NCBI GenBank assembly: GCA_050261515.1
Contig: JBLNDJ010000042.1
Coordinates: forward strand, 124,001 to 188,000
Direction: 5' to 3'
DNA: 64,000 nucleotides
Source: JBLNDJ01 sp050261515
GTDB lineage: Bacteria; Acidobacteriota; Terriglobia; Bryobacterales; Bryobacteraceae
The notes under the pieces: model-generated
Databases searched by the model: none
What the model was told of the DNA's origin: nothing
What the model saw: the letters and a program-made list of their open reading frames with translations, nothing else
Translations under genes and position numbers: made by a program
In this document: positions 41,759 to 50,257 of the stretch, piece by piece
Numbering within the stretch: the first letter of the stretch is position 1
How the letters are laid out: each line of letters starts with the position of its first letter

Positions 41759-42286
41759 ATGGACCGTCTCCCTTACCAGGCCACCCCGCAGGCGGCCGCC
41801 TACGAATCGTTGCGTTTGCCCGCCTGTGTCCTGCTCGACAACGTGCGCAGCATGTACAACGTCGGCGCGTTTTTCCGCACCGCGGACGGATCGGGCCTCG
41901 AACAGCTCTATCTCTCGGGCATCACCGCGCACCCGCCCAAGCGCGGCGTCTCGAAAACCGCGCTCGGCGCCGAGGAAACCGTGCCGTGGGAATACGCCTG
42001 GGACCCGCTCCCGTTCGTCCAGCGCCTGCGGGCCGCCGGCTATGAAATCGCGGCCATCGAGACCAGCCTGCACTCGGTCGATCTGTTCGATTGGAAGCCG
42101 CACTTCCCGGTCTGCATCGTTTTCGGCCATGAAGTGGACGGCATCCGGCCGGAGCTGCTCGCGCTGGCGGACACGCACATCCGCATCCCCATGCTCGGCG
42201 CCAAGCACTCGCTCAATGTCGCCACCGCGGGCGGCATCGTCATTTACGAGCTGTTGCGGAAGTACCGGCGGATGTGCGAGCGGTGA
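41759..42286 (+). CDS. SpoU/TrmH-family RNA 2'-O-methyltransferase
   Basis: 175 residues, the size of a minimal SPOUT enzyme. The three SpoU motifs are present: LLDNVRSMYNVGAFFRTADG, IVFGHEVDGI and IPMLGAKHSLNVATAGGIVI. It methylates the ribose of an rRNA or tRNA nucleotide using S-adenosylmethionine, through the knotted fold. The exact target cannot be read. A TACAAT box lies 15 nt before the start. The DegT gene starts 29 bp downstream with its own -10 box. Confidence 0.93.
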   Translation: MDRLPYQATPQAAAYESLRLPACVLLDNVRSMYNVGAFFRTADGSGLEQLYLSGITAHPPKRGVSKTALGAEETVPWEYAWDPLPFVQRLRAAGYEIAAIETSLHSVDLFDWKPHFPVCIVFGHEVDGIRPELLALADTHIRIPMLGAKHSLNVATAGGIVIYELLRKYRRMCER

Positions 42287-42302
42287 CCCGGCCGCGCTGT
42301 GC

Positions 42303-42308
42303 TAATCT
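42303..42308 (+). promoter_or_regulatory. -10 box of the DegT aminotransferase gene (leaderless type)
   Basis: TAATCT ends 7 nt before the ATG at 42316; no Shine-Dalgarno. Confidence 0.45.
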
Positions 42309-42315
42309 CTGGACC

Positions 42316-43632
42316 ATGAGCAAACTCGCGATCGCCGGCGGCGAACCGGTCCGCCGCTCGGCTTTTCCCTGCTGGCCGCAGTATCAGCCGTCCGACATCG
42401 AGCGCGTGGTGAAGCAGATCGAGAGCCGCCATTGGGGCGGATTCCCGGTGCCGGGGAAGGTCTCGGGCGAGTTCGCCCAGCGCTTCGCCGACGCGCACGG
42501 CGCCAAGTACGGCCTGTGCGTGGCCAACGGAACGGTCGCGCTCGTGATCGCCCTTCAGGCTGCCGGGATTCGCTTCGGCGACGAGGTGATCGTTCCGGCC
42601 TACACCTGGGACGGCACGGCGACCGCGGTTCTGTTCGCCGGAGGCGTGCCGGTGTTCGCGGACGTGAATCCGGACACCTACTGCCTGGACGTCCAGTCCG
42701 CGCGCAAGGCCATTACGCCGCGCACCAAGGCGCTGCTGCCGGTGCACCTGGCGATGCGCTTCGCCGACATGGACGCGCTGCTGGCTCTTGCCCGCGAGCA
42801 CAACCTGAAGGTCATCGAGGATTGCGCCCACGCGCACGGCGGCCAGTTCAACGGCCGCGGCGCGGGCTCGATGGGCGACATCGGCTGCTTCAGCTTCCAG
42901 GAAAGCAAGCTCATGACTGCGGGCGAAGGCGGCATGGTGCTCACCTCGCGCCTGGATTACTTCGAAGCGATGCAGACCATCGTCAACTGCGGCCGCGCGA
43001 GCCTCACGGACCAGTACGGCATCAAGATGCTCGGCTCGAACTACCGGCTCACCGAGCTGCAAGCCTGCCTGCTCGTCGGCCAGCTCGAGACGCTGCCCGC
43101 CTTTCGTGAGAAGCGCACGAAGAATGCCGCGCGGCTCACCAAGCTGCTCAGCGCGATCGAAGGCGTGCGCCCGCTGCCGCCGCAGCCCGCGCTCACGCAG
43201 GAGACGATGTACAACTACGTCTTCCAGTACCGCGCCACCGTGCGCCCCGCGCCCCACCGCGACCTTTTCGTCGCCGCGCTCGAACGCGAAGGAATTCCCT
43301 GCGACGGCCGCTTCTACGAACCGGTCTACAAGAGCGACCTTTTCTATGCGACGCCGGAAAACAGCCCGCAGCTTCGCATCGGCCGCCCCGAGCCGGTGGA
43401 TTACACCGCGGTGAAGTGCCCGGTGTCCGAACGCGCGGCTTACGACGAAGCCGTCTGGCTCCCGCAGTTCCTGCTGATCGGAGACGAGAGCGACGTGGAC
43501 GACATCGCGAGGGCGGTGGAGAAGGTGGTTGCGCACCGCGAAGAACTCGCCGCCGCCGACCCGTCGCTCGCCGGAGCGAAGGCGATGGGCCGGGCGCAAA
43601 GAGCGCGCTTCGAGCGCGCGAAGAACTACTAG
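42316..43632 (+). CDS. DegT/DnrJ/EryC1/StrS aminotransferase
   Basis: 438 residues. PLP-dependent, sugar-aminotransferase fold type I. Visible features: YGLCVANGTVALVIALQAAG, the PLP-phosphate region, VIEDCAHAHGGQFNGRGAGS with the Asp that contacts the pyridine nitrogen, and the Schiff-base lysine in CFSFQESKLMTAGEGGM. The family aminates keto-sugars for surface polysaccharides or secondary metabolites, but some members act on other ketones. No nucleotide-sugar genes are adjacent. Its stop overlaps that of the convergent PIG-L gene (CTAG). Confidence 0.92.
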   Translation: MSKLAIAGGEPVRRSAFPCWPQYQPSDIERVVKQIESRHWGGFPVPGKVSGEFAQRFADAHGAKYGLCVANGTVALVIALQAAGIRFGDEVIVPAYTWDGTATAVLFAGGVPVFADVNPDTYCLDVQSARKAITPRTKALLPVHLAMRFADMDALLALAREHNLKVIEDCAHAHGGQFNGRGAGSMGDIGCFSFQESKLMTAGEGGMVLTSRLDYFEAMQTIVNCGRASLTDQYGIKMLGSNYRLTELQACLLVGQLETLPAFREKRTKNAARLTKLLSAIEGVRPLPPQPALTQETMYNYVFQYRATVRPAPHRDLFVAALEREGIPCDGRFYEPVYKSDLFYATPENSPQLRIGRPEPVDYTAVKCPVSERAAYDEAVWLPQFLLIGDESDVDDIARAVEKVVAHREELAAADPSLAGAKAMGRAQRARFERAKNY

Positions 43633-44441
43633 AACTGATTGAATTCCGTCGCGTACCGGAACGCTTCGACGTAGTGCCCGTCGCGTCGCTGGATCGCCGC
43701 CTTGAGCTCCTCGCGCGCCTTCGCGCGATCCGCGGGCTCCCAATCCGGCCTGTACTTGTGCACGCCCGGCTCGAACTGGCTCACGTGGCAGAGTGCCGCG
43801 TCTAGCTTCCGTTCCACCACGCTATCGATGTTCACCCAGACGTTCGCCTCCGTCGTGTAGAAGAACGCGTAGGCCGGCACGCGCCACGGCTCGAGCCCTT
43901 CCTGCAGCCGCTGGTTCGGGAAGTACAAGTGCCACTCCGCCGCGCGGATCGCGTCAAGCGTGTTCATCGCTGCCATCCTGTGGTCGGTCTTGTGCCAGCG
44001 CACGTAGTCGGCCCCGGGGTCCGCCGAGAGCACGAGATCCGGCCGCACGCGCCGGATCAGCGCCGTCGCCTGCTCGACAAGGTCCTTGCTGTTCTCGTAC
44101 TCGAGCATGCCGTCGTGGTGCCCGAGCCAGATGAGGTTCTCCTTCGGCACGCCCGCGACGCGGTTGCCCGCCTCCTCCTCGGCCTTGCGAATGCGCGCCA
44201 GCCGTTCGCTCGTCATCTCGAGATCGTAGGAGCCCTTGTCGTCGTTCGTATAGATGGCGACGATGACCTTATTGCCGTTCGCGGTCAGGAGCGAGACCGT
44301 GCCGGCGCAGCAGAACGCGTCGTCATCCGGATGCGGCGTGAACAGGAGGACCGTCTTGCCCCTCATGTCCTCGATCCGGGGAGGTTCGGCGGCGAGCGCT
44401 GCCGCGGCCGCCAGCAGGAATACGGCGAATGCAGGTTTCAT
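43629..44441 (-). CDS. Secreted PIG-L-family (LmbE-like) deacetylase
   Basis: 270 residues with a signal peptide (FAVFLLAAAAALAAEPPRI). The zinc motif is FTPHPDDDAFCCAGTVSLL, with the second site in RWHKTDHRMAAMN, as in N-acetylglucosaminyl-PI and mycothiol-pathway deacetylases. An exported form suggests action on N-acetyl sugars outside the cytoplasm. It converges on the aminotransferase gene and diverges from the GH127 gene, with which it shares a 26-35 bp promoter region. Confidence 0.9.
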   Translation of the reverse strand: MKPAFAVFLLAAAAALAAEPPRIEDMRGKTVLLFTPHPDDDAFCCAGTVSLLTANGNKVIVAIYTNDDKGSYDLEMTSERLARIRKAEEEAGNRVAGVPKENLIWLGHHDGMLEYENSKDLVEQATALIRRVRPDLVLSADPGADYVRWHKTDHRMAAMNTLDAIRAAEWHLYFPNQRLQEGLEPWRVPAYAFFYTTEANVWVNIDSVVERKLDAALCHVSQFEPGVHKYRPDWEPADRAKAREELKAAIQRRDGHYVEAFRYATEFNQF

Positions 44442-44458
44442 GGCGAGGTTCCCATCAC

Positions 44459-44464
44459 TATAAT
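44459..44464 (+). promoter_or_regulatory. TATAAT box between PIG-L and GH127 genes
   Basis: Consensus TATAAT on the plus strand, 3 nt before a GTG (44468) and 12 nt before the ATG (44477) of the GH127 gene. On the minus strand TATAGT is found 15 nt from the PIG-L start, so both divergent genes can be served from this very short gap. Confidence 0.5.
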
Positions 44465-44476
44465 CTAGTGACTGGT

Positions 44477-46315
44477 ATGCTAGGCCTCCTCGCCGTCGTG
44501 ATCCCGTACACGCTGCTTCCGCTCGGTTCGGTGCATCCCGCGGGCTGGCTCGAACGCCAGTTGCGCGTCCAGGCGGACGGCCTCAGCGGCCATCTTGAAG
44601 AGTTCTGGCCGGACCTCGGGCCGAACAGCGCGTGGCTGGGCGGCTCGGGCGAAGGTTGGGAGCGCGGGCCTTATTATCTTGACGGCCTCGTGCCGCTGGC
44701 CTACCTGCTCGACGACCCCACGCTCATCCATAAAGCGCGCAAGTGGATCGAGTGGACGCTCGCCAATCAACGAAGCGACGGCGCGATCGGCCCGGTGAAG
44801 AACACCGACTGGTGGCCGAATTTCGTGATGCTCAAGGCGCTCACGCAGTATCAGGAAGCGACCGGCGACCCGCGCGTCATCCCATTCATGGAGCGCTATT
44901 TCGCTTACATGGCCGCGAACCTCGACCAGCGCCCGCTCAAGCAGTGGGCCGTCTACCGCTGGCAGGACCAGGTCCTCACCGTGCTCTGGCTCTACCGCCG
45001 CAATGGCGACGCGAAGCTGCTCGACCTCGCGCGCAAGCTGCACGCGCAGGGGCACGACTGGCCCGCGCAGTTCGTCAACTTCCGCTACACGGGCAAGGTC
45101 GCCAAGCCTGACCTCACTCTCGAAACGCACGTCGTCAACAACGCGCAGGCGCTCAAGACCGCGGCCGTCTGGTATCAGGTCTCCGGCGACCGCCGCGACC
45201 TCGACCTGCTCTACAACCAGTTCCGCCAGCTCGACCGCTACCACCTGCTGCCGAACGGGGTGCACAGCGGCGACGAGCACTACGCGGGCAACAATCCCGT
45301 GCAGGGCTCGGAGCTATGCTCGGTGGTCGAGGCGATGTTCTCGCTCGAGCACATTATCGCCGTGACCGGCGACGCGGCCTTCGGCGACCGCCTGGAGAAG
45401 ATCGCCTACAACCCATTGCCCGGCACCTTCTCGAAGGACATGTGGGCGCATCAGTACGACCAGCAGCCGAATCAGGTTCTTGTCAGCGTGGCCAAACGCG
45501 ACTGGACGAACAACGGGCCTGACTCGAACCTTTATGGCCTCGAGCCGAATTTCGGATGCTGCACCGCGAACATGCACCAGGGCTGGCCGAAGTTCGCCGC
45601 GAACCTCTGGATGGCATCGGCGAAGGGCGGGCTCGTGGCCGCGGCTTATGCGCCGAGCCGCGTGACGGCGCCCGTGCGCGGCGTGAAGGTGACGATCGTC
45701 GAGGAAACCGGGTATCCGTTCAGCGAAAAGATCGCACTCACCGTGCGGCCGGCTTCGCCCGTGACGTTTCCGCTCGAGCTGCGCATCCCCGCGTGGGCGG
45801 CGCGCGCGAGCGTCGCGGTGAACGGGAAGAAGCTGAACGGCGTCCGCGCGGGCACGTTCCACGCGATCGAGCGTGAATGGAAGGATGGCGACCGCGTCGA
45901 GATCGTCTTCCCCATGGAGACGCGCGTCACGCGCTGGTACAACAACTCGGTCGCGGTAGAGCGCGGGCCGCTCGTCTACTCGCTCAGAATCGGCGAGAAC
46001 TGGAAGAAGTACAAGGACCGCCCGCAGGCTCCTGATTGGGAAGTGTACCCGACGACGCCGTGGAACTACGGGCTCATTCCGGGCAAGTTCCGCGTTGAGG
46101 AGAAACCCGTCGGTCCTTATCCGTTCAGCCCCGAGGGCGCGCCGGTTGTCATCAAGGCGCAAGGGCGGCGCATCCCGGCGTGGAGGATGGTGAACGATTC
46201 GGCGGGGCCCGTGCCTGCGAGTCCCGCGGCGACGAGCGAGCCCGTCGAGACGATCACGCTCATTCCCTACGGCGCGGCGAAACTCCGTATCACCGCTTTC
46301 CCGCAGGTGAACTGA
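44477..46315 (+). CDS. GH127-type beta-L-arabinofuranosidase-like hydrolase (DUF1680)
   Basis: About 612 residues with a hydrophobic N-terminal signal (LGLLAVVIPYTLLPLGSVHP). The (alpha/alpha)6 barrel contains the GH127 cysteine-rich catalytic segment GLEPNFGCCTANMHQGWPKF; in characterised members such a cysteine is the nucleophile and is held by zinc with nearby Glu/Cys. GNNPVQGSELCSVVEAMFSL supplies the glutamate and another cysteine. Beta-sandwich domains form the C-terminus. It likely removes L-arabinofuranose or a similar sugar from plant polymers. Start ATG at 44477; a GTG at 44468 is possible. Confidence 0.88.
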   Translation: MLGLLAVVIPYTLLPLGSVHPAGWLERQLRVQADGLSGHLEEFWPDLGPNSAWLGGSGEGWERGPYYLDGLVPLAYLLDDPTLIHKARKWIEWTLANQRSDGAIGPVKNTDWWPNFVMLKALTQYQEATGDPRVIPFMERYFAYMAANLDQRPLKQWAVYRWQDQVLTVLWLYRRNGDAKLLDLARKLHAQGHDWPAQFVNFRYTGKVAKPDLTLETHVVNNAQALKTAAVWYQVSGDRRDLDLLYNQFRQLDRYHLLPNGVHSGDEHYAGNNPVQGSELCSVVEAMFSLEHIIAVTGDAAFGDRLEKIAYNPLPGTFSKDMWAHQYDQQPNQVLVSVAKRDWTNNGPDSNLYGLEPNFGCCTANMHQGWPKFAANLWMASAKGGLVAAAYAPSRVTAPVRGVKVTIVEETGYPFSEKIALTVRPASPVTFPLELRIPAWAARASVAVNGKKLNGVRAGTFHAIEREWKDGDRVEIVFPMETRVTRWYNNSVAVERGPLVYSLRIGENWKKYKDRPQAPDWEVYPTTPWNYGLIPGKFRVEEKPVGPYPFSPEGAPVVIKAQGRRIPAWRMVNDSAGPVPASPAATSEPVETITLIPYGAAKLRITAFPQVN

Positions 46316-46316
46316 C

Positions 46317-47813
46317 ATGATCTCTCTCGACGGCGAGCATCTGACGATCGAGCAGGTGCGCGCTGTCGCCTTGGCTGCGGAGCCTGTCGCGCTCGCGCCG
46401 TATGCCGTCGCGAAGATGCTGCGCTCGCGGGCCGTGGTCGAACGCCTGGCGGGCGGGGACAAGCCTATCTATGCCGTGAACACGGGCGTCGGCCACCTCT
46501 CCGAAATCCGCATCCAGCCCGGCGAACTCGAGCAACTCCAGCGCAACGTCGTTCGCTCGCACGCCTGCGGGACCGGCGAGCCGCTCGCGCGCGCTGAGGT
46601 GCGGGCGATGATGCTGATTCGCGCCAACGTGCTCGCCAAGGGGTTTTCGGGCATCCGTCCGGTCATCGCCGAGCGGCTCTGCGCGATGCTGAACCGCGGT
46701 GTGACGCCGCGCGTGCCGTCGCGCGGCAGTGTGGGCGCAAGCGGCGATCTGGCGCCGCTGGCTCATATGGCGCTGGTGCTGATCGGCGAGGGTGAAGCCG
46801 AGTACGAAGGCGTCCTCCTGCCGGGCGGGGAAGCGCTGCGGCGTGCGGGCATCGAGCCCATCGTGCTCAAGGCGAAGGAGGGCATCTCGCTGGTCAACGG
46901 GACGCAGGCCATGCTCGCGATCGGCTGCCTCGAACTCGCCGCGGCCGAGACCCTCGCCGATACGGCCGACGTCGTCTGCGCTCTCACGACGGACGCGCAG
47001 CGCGGCACGCCGCGGGCGTTCCACGAGGCGATCCAGGCGGCGCGGCCGCATCCGGGGCAGGCGCGGAGCGCGGCCAATCTCGTGCGGCTGCTCGAAGCGA
47101 GCGCGATCCGCGCGTCGCACCTCGGCTGCGGGCGCGTGCAGGACGCCTACTCGCTCCGCTGCGCGCCGCAGGTGCACGGCGCGGTTCGAGACACGCTCGC
47201 CGAAACGCGCCGCGTCTTCGAGATCGAGCTGAACTCCGCTACGGACAACCCGCTCGTCATCGGCGAAGAGATTCTGTCGGGCGGCAACTTCCACGGCGAG
47301 CCGCTCGCGCTCGCGTTGGACTATCTCGCGATCGCGCTGACGGCGCTGGCGGGCATCTCGGAGCGCCGCGTGGACCGCTCCGTGAACCCGTTCCTCAATG
47401 AAGGTCTGCCGCCGTTTCTGGCCGCGCACCCGGGGCTCGAGTCGGGTCTCATGATGGCGCAGGTGACGGCGGCGGCGCTGGTGGCGGAGAACCGCGTGCT
47501 CGCCACGCCCGCCTCGACCGGCTCCATCACGACGAGCGGGAACAAAGAGGATTTCGTCAGCATGGGTCTCACGGCCGCGCTCAAGTTGAGGGACGTCGTG
47601 CGGAACACGCGCCAGGTGCTTGCCATTGAAGCGATCGCCGCCGCGCGCGCACTCGACTTCCTGCTGCCCTTGAAGACCAGCCCGGCGCTCGAAGCAACCG
47701 CCGCGCTCATCCCGCGGCTTGCAGGCGACCAGCCGGTATCGGGCGCCATCGCCCGCGTGGACGAGTTGATCGCGGCGGGGGAACTGAGCCGCTATGTCGC
47801 GAACACCGCGTAG
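46317..47813 (+). CDS. hutH: Histidine ammonia-lyase
   Basis: Deaminates L-histidine to urocanate. 498 residues, normal length. The self-formed MIO electrophile arises from Ala-Ser-Gly in GSVGASGDLAPLAHM. PIYAVNTGVGHLSEIRI holds the catalytic tyrosine, and NSATDNPLVIGEEILSGGNF and TSGNKEDFVSMG complete the active site. It starts 1 bp after the GH127 stop (TGAC-ATG), so it is translationally coupled to it, an odd partner for a sugar hydrolase. hutU, hutI and hutG are absent here. The 3' end overlaps the convergent GNAT gene by 22 bp. Confidence 0.94.
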   Translation: MISLDGEHLTIEQVRAVALAAEPVALAPYAVAKMLRSRAVVERLAGGDKPIYAVNTGVGHLSEIRIQPGELEQLQRNVVRSHACGTGEPLARAEVRAMMLIRANVLAKGFSGIRPVIAERLCAMLNRGVTPRVPSRGSVGASGDLAPLAHMALVLIGEGEAEYEGVLLPGGEALRRAGIEPIVLKAKEGISLVNGTQAMLAIGCLELAAAETLADTADVVCALTTDAQRGTPRAFHEAIQAARPHPGQARSAANLVRLLEASAIRASHLGCGRVQDAYSLRCAPQVHGAVRDTLAETRRVFEIELNSATDNPLVIGEEILSGGNFHGEPLALALDYLAIALTALAGISERRVDRSVNPFLNEGLPPFLAAHPGLESGLMMAQVTAAALVAENRVLATPASTGSITTSGNKEDFVSMGLTAALKLRDVVRNTRQVLAIEAIAAARALDFLLPLKTSPALEATAALIPRLAGDQPVSGAIARVDELIAAGELSRYVANTA

Positions 47814-48628
47814 CGCGTCACGGTCTTGAAGCCCATCCGGCTGTAAAGCGAAAAGCCCGACTCGCTCGATTGCAGCACCGTGCATGCGGCCGCGCCGGCC
47901 TGGTCGAGCGCGTGGCGGATCGCGGCTTCGGCGTATCCGCGGTGCTGGCAGTAGGGCAGCGTCCCAACCGCGTAGACGCCCAGGGTGGAGCCGGTCATCA
48001 CCGTTGCGGCCGAGCTCACGGGCAGGTCCTCAAAGTAAGCAACGTAGCCTGTGAAGCCGCCGCTCCAGGTGGGCTCGGCTTCGTAGATCGTGCTGGCAAC
48101 GTGGATCGGTATCCCGAACGCCACCGACATGATGTGATTGAAGTCGGCGCGCGTGTCGAGCGTGGAGACGCGGCGAATCGTGAGCGCGGGAAGCCTGCGC
48201 ACGGGCGGCTCGATGCGCGCAGCGGCCATGCCCGGCAACTCGATCACCAGGCGCAGCCGGCTGCGGTCGAAGACGATTTGCACCGAGCCGCGCAGGCCGG
48301 CGTCGATCCAGTCCTGGCAGACCCAGAAGGACCACGGCAGGTTGCGCGCCGCGAAGAACCGCCCCGCGGTGCGGATGCGCGCATCCAGCTCCGCCGGAGT
48401 AGAGACGGGCGCGGTGAGGACCGCCGAATTGAACATCGGGAACTCCACGCCCGAGGACGCGACCGCGACGCCCGCCAGTTCGCGCGCTTCGCCCGAGTTG
48501 GCGCGCGAGAAATTGGCGAGCGTGACCCGGAGGTTTTCCTCCATCGCCCGGAACACGGCCATGGCAGTATGAGAGCAAACCCGGTCGATGCGCGTCAACG
48601 CGTCGCAGCGCACGAGAAGCAGGCGCAA
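47792..48628 (-). CDS. GNAT-family N-acetyltransferase
   Basis: 278 residues with a two-part layout. The acetyl-CoA-binding core is at the C-terminus: LGVYAVGTLPYCQHRGYAEA with the Q/R-x-x-G-x-A/G loop, then VLQSSESGFSLYSRMGFKTV. The N-terminal half may bind the acceptor, which is unknown. The start is uncertain: a TTG at 48628 with GGAAGGTG upstream is used; an ATG at 48562 is an alternative. Overlaps hutH at its 3' end. Confidence 0.82.
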   Translation of the reverse strand: MRLLLVRCDALTRIDRVCSHTAMAVFRAMEENLRVTLANFSRANSGEARELAGVAVASSGVEFPMFNSAVLTAPVSTPAELDARIRTAGRFFAARNLPWSFWVCQDWIDAGLRGSVQIVFDRSRLRLVIELPGMAAARIEPPVRRLPALTIRRVSTLDTRADFNHIMSVAFGIPIHVASTIYEAEPTWSGGFTGYVAYFEDLPVSSAATVMTGSTLGVYAVGTLPYCQHRGYAEAAIRHALDQAGAAACTVLQSSESGFSLYSRMGFKTVTRYAVFAT

Positions 48629-48682
48629 TCTATCAGCACCTTCCAGGAGCCCTCGCGCTGCTTCCGCCGGCCGCGATAAGTT

Positions 48683-50248
48683 TCATTGGCTGATGCTCAC
48701 TTGCACGCTGGCTGGCGCGTTCTCGCCCACGGTGACGGGCGCGGCGCTGTCTTTGAACGGCCTCAGGAATTCGGGGTCCATCCAGGCGGACGGTTCGATG
48801 ATCTCCCAGGCGTAGACTTTGTATTCGCCGGGAGGGACGTTGCGGAACGTGAAGCCGCCGTTCTCGCCGGCAGCCGCCTCCGGATAGAACTCGGGGATCG
48901 TCGGGCGCTGCGCGTCTGCCGGAACCAGCGCGACGATGGCTCCGGGGACGGGCTGCTTGTCCGCGTTCCGCACGGTGCCCGAGACTTGGCCGGGCTTCCC
49001 GCCGACGAGAATCTCGATCGCTCCGGGCGAGCCGGAAGCTAGGTCCACGCCGGAGTACGTCACGTCCGTACCGCCCGCGCGGACGCTCTTCAGGTAGAAG
49101 CCGTCGGGAAGGCCTGCGATCAGGAGACCGTATCGCGCGGGGTCGAGGCCGTCGATGCGGAAGGTGCGGTCCGCAGCGACGCGTTCTTCCCAACCCACGG
49201 CAAGGGAATCGGCGAGGGAACTTGTGCGCCACAGCTTCACGCGCGCGTTCTTCAGATCGAGCCTGGCGGGGTCCTCAGCCCGGATGCGGCCCGCCAGCGT
49301 GAGGCCGGCGCCGACCGTGATGACGACGCCTTCGACGTTCGCCCCGCTCACTTCAACCGTCGTCCAACCGGCGTATGCCCGGCCGCCCTTGGCAACCTGC
49401 GCGCCGGCAATGTACAAACCCGGCGTGAGCCCGTGGATTTCGAACTCGCCCGCGGTATTCACTTTCGCCGCGGGCGTGTGATAGGTGCCGGCGGCGGAAT
49501 TGTCGTGCCCGGTTGTTCTGTGGAACCGGACCGACGGCATGCTTTCGGCGCCCGGCAGTTCGACCACGACCCGTCCCTTCACGCTCCCTGTGCGCGCTTT
49601 GCCCAACGCGAGGTCCTGCACGCGCACCTGCGCTCCGGCGGCGACATCGATCGGGGCCGCGCCGGCCGGCTCCGCGGCGCCGGGGTAGTACACAGGCACG
49701 GGTCCTTCCTCGCCCACGGGCGCCGGGGTATTCTCCCAGTTCTCGGCGTAGATGTAGTAGCGTCCAGGCTCGATGTCGAGCCAGCGGTACTCGCCGAGGT
49801 CGTTGGCGAATGCGACCTTCGTTGTGGCGAGCTTCCTCTTTCCGTTGAGGTAGCGCATGCGCAGGAGCTGGACTTGCGCGCCCGCCGGCGGCTCGCCATC
49901 GCCGTCGAGGATGCGGCCGGAGAGGACGCCGTAGGGGGTCAGCCGGAGATCGATGCCCGTCAGCTCGCGCGCGCGGGTCAGGTCGAGCACCGGCCGGGAT
50001 TCGAGAGTCACGAAACCCCTGCGAGATACGCGCAGGCGGTAGCGGCCGGGCTCGAGGCCGCCGATGAAGAACTTGCCCGTTGAATCGGTCGTGGTGGTCT
50101 GGGCGGGTTCGCCGGAGGCGCGCGCCAGCACCACAGACGCCTTGGCGAGCGGCTCGCGGGTGACCGCGTTGGAAACGTGTCCTTCGATAGTGGAGGGCTG
50201 AGCCGGAAGGGCGAGGGGCCACAGCACAAGCAGAGCAGCGCGTCGCAC
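48683..50248 (-). CDS. Secreted carboxypeptidase-regulatory-like (CarbD) multi-domain protein
   Basis: 521 residues with a signal peptide (RRAALLVLWPLALPAQP). At least four Ig-like carboxypeptidase-regulatory repeats are visible, starting with IEGHVSNAVTREPLAKASVV and GKFFIGGLEPGRYRLRVSRR, then VLSGRILDGDGEPPAGAQVQ, FEIHGLTPGLYIAGAQV and GQVSGTVRNADKQPVPGAIV. No peptidase or TonB-dependent barrel is attached. Such proteins are very numerous in Acidobacteria and of unknown role. GTG start; it follows priA by 9 bp on the same strand. Confidence 0.85.
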   Translation of the reverse strand: MRRAALLVLWPLALPAQPSTIEGHVSNAVTREPLAKASVVLARASGEPAQTTTTDSTGKFFIGGLEPGRYRLRVSRRGFVTLESRPVLDLTRARELTGIDLRLTPYGVLSGRILDGDGEPPAGAQVQLLRMRYLNGKRKLATTKVAFANDLGEYRWLDIEPGRYYIYAENWENTPAPVGEEGPVPVYYPGAAEPAGAAPIDVAAGAQVRVQDLALGKARTGSVKGRVVVELPGAESMPSVRFHRTTGHDNSAAGTYHTPAAKVNTAGEFEIHGLTPGLYIAGAQVAKGGRAYAGWTTVEVSGANVEGVVITVGAGLTLAGRIRAEDPARLDLKNARVKLWRTSSLADSLAVGWEERVAADRTFRIDGLDPARYGLLIAGLPDGFYLKSVRAGGTDVTYSGVDLASGSPGAIEILVGGKPGQVSGTVRNADKQPVPGAIVALVPADAQRPTIPEFYPEAAAGENGGFTFRNVPPGEYKVYAWEIIEPSAWMDPEFLRPFKDSAAPVTVGENAPASVQVSISQ

Positions 50249-50257
50249 GGCAGCCGA

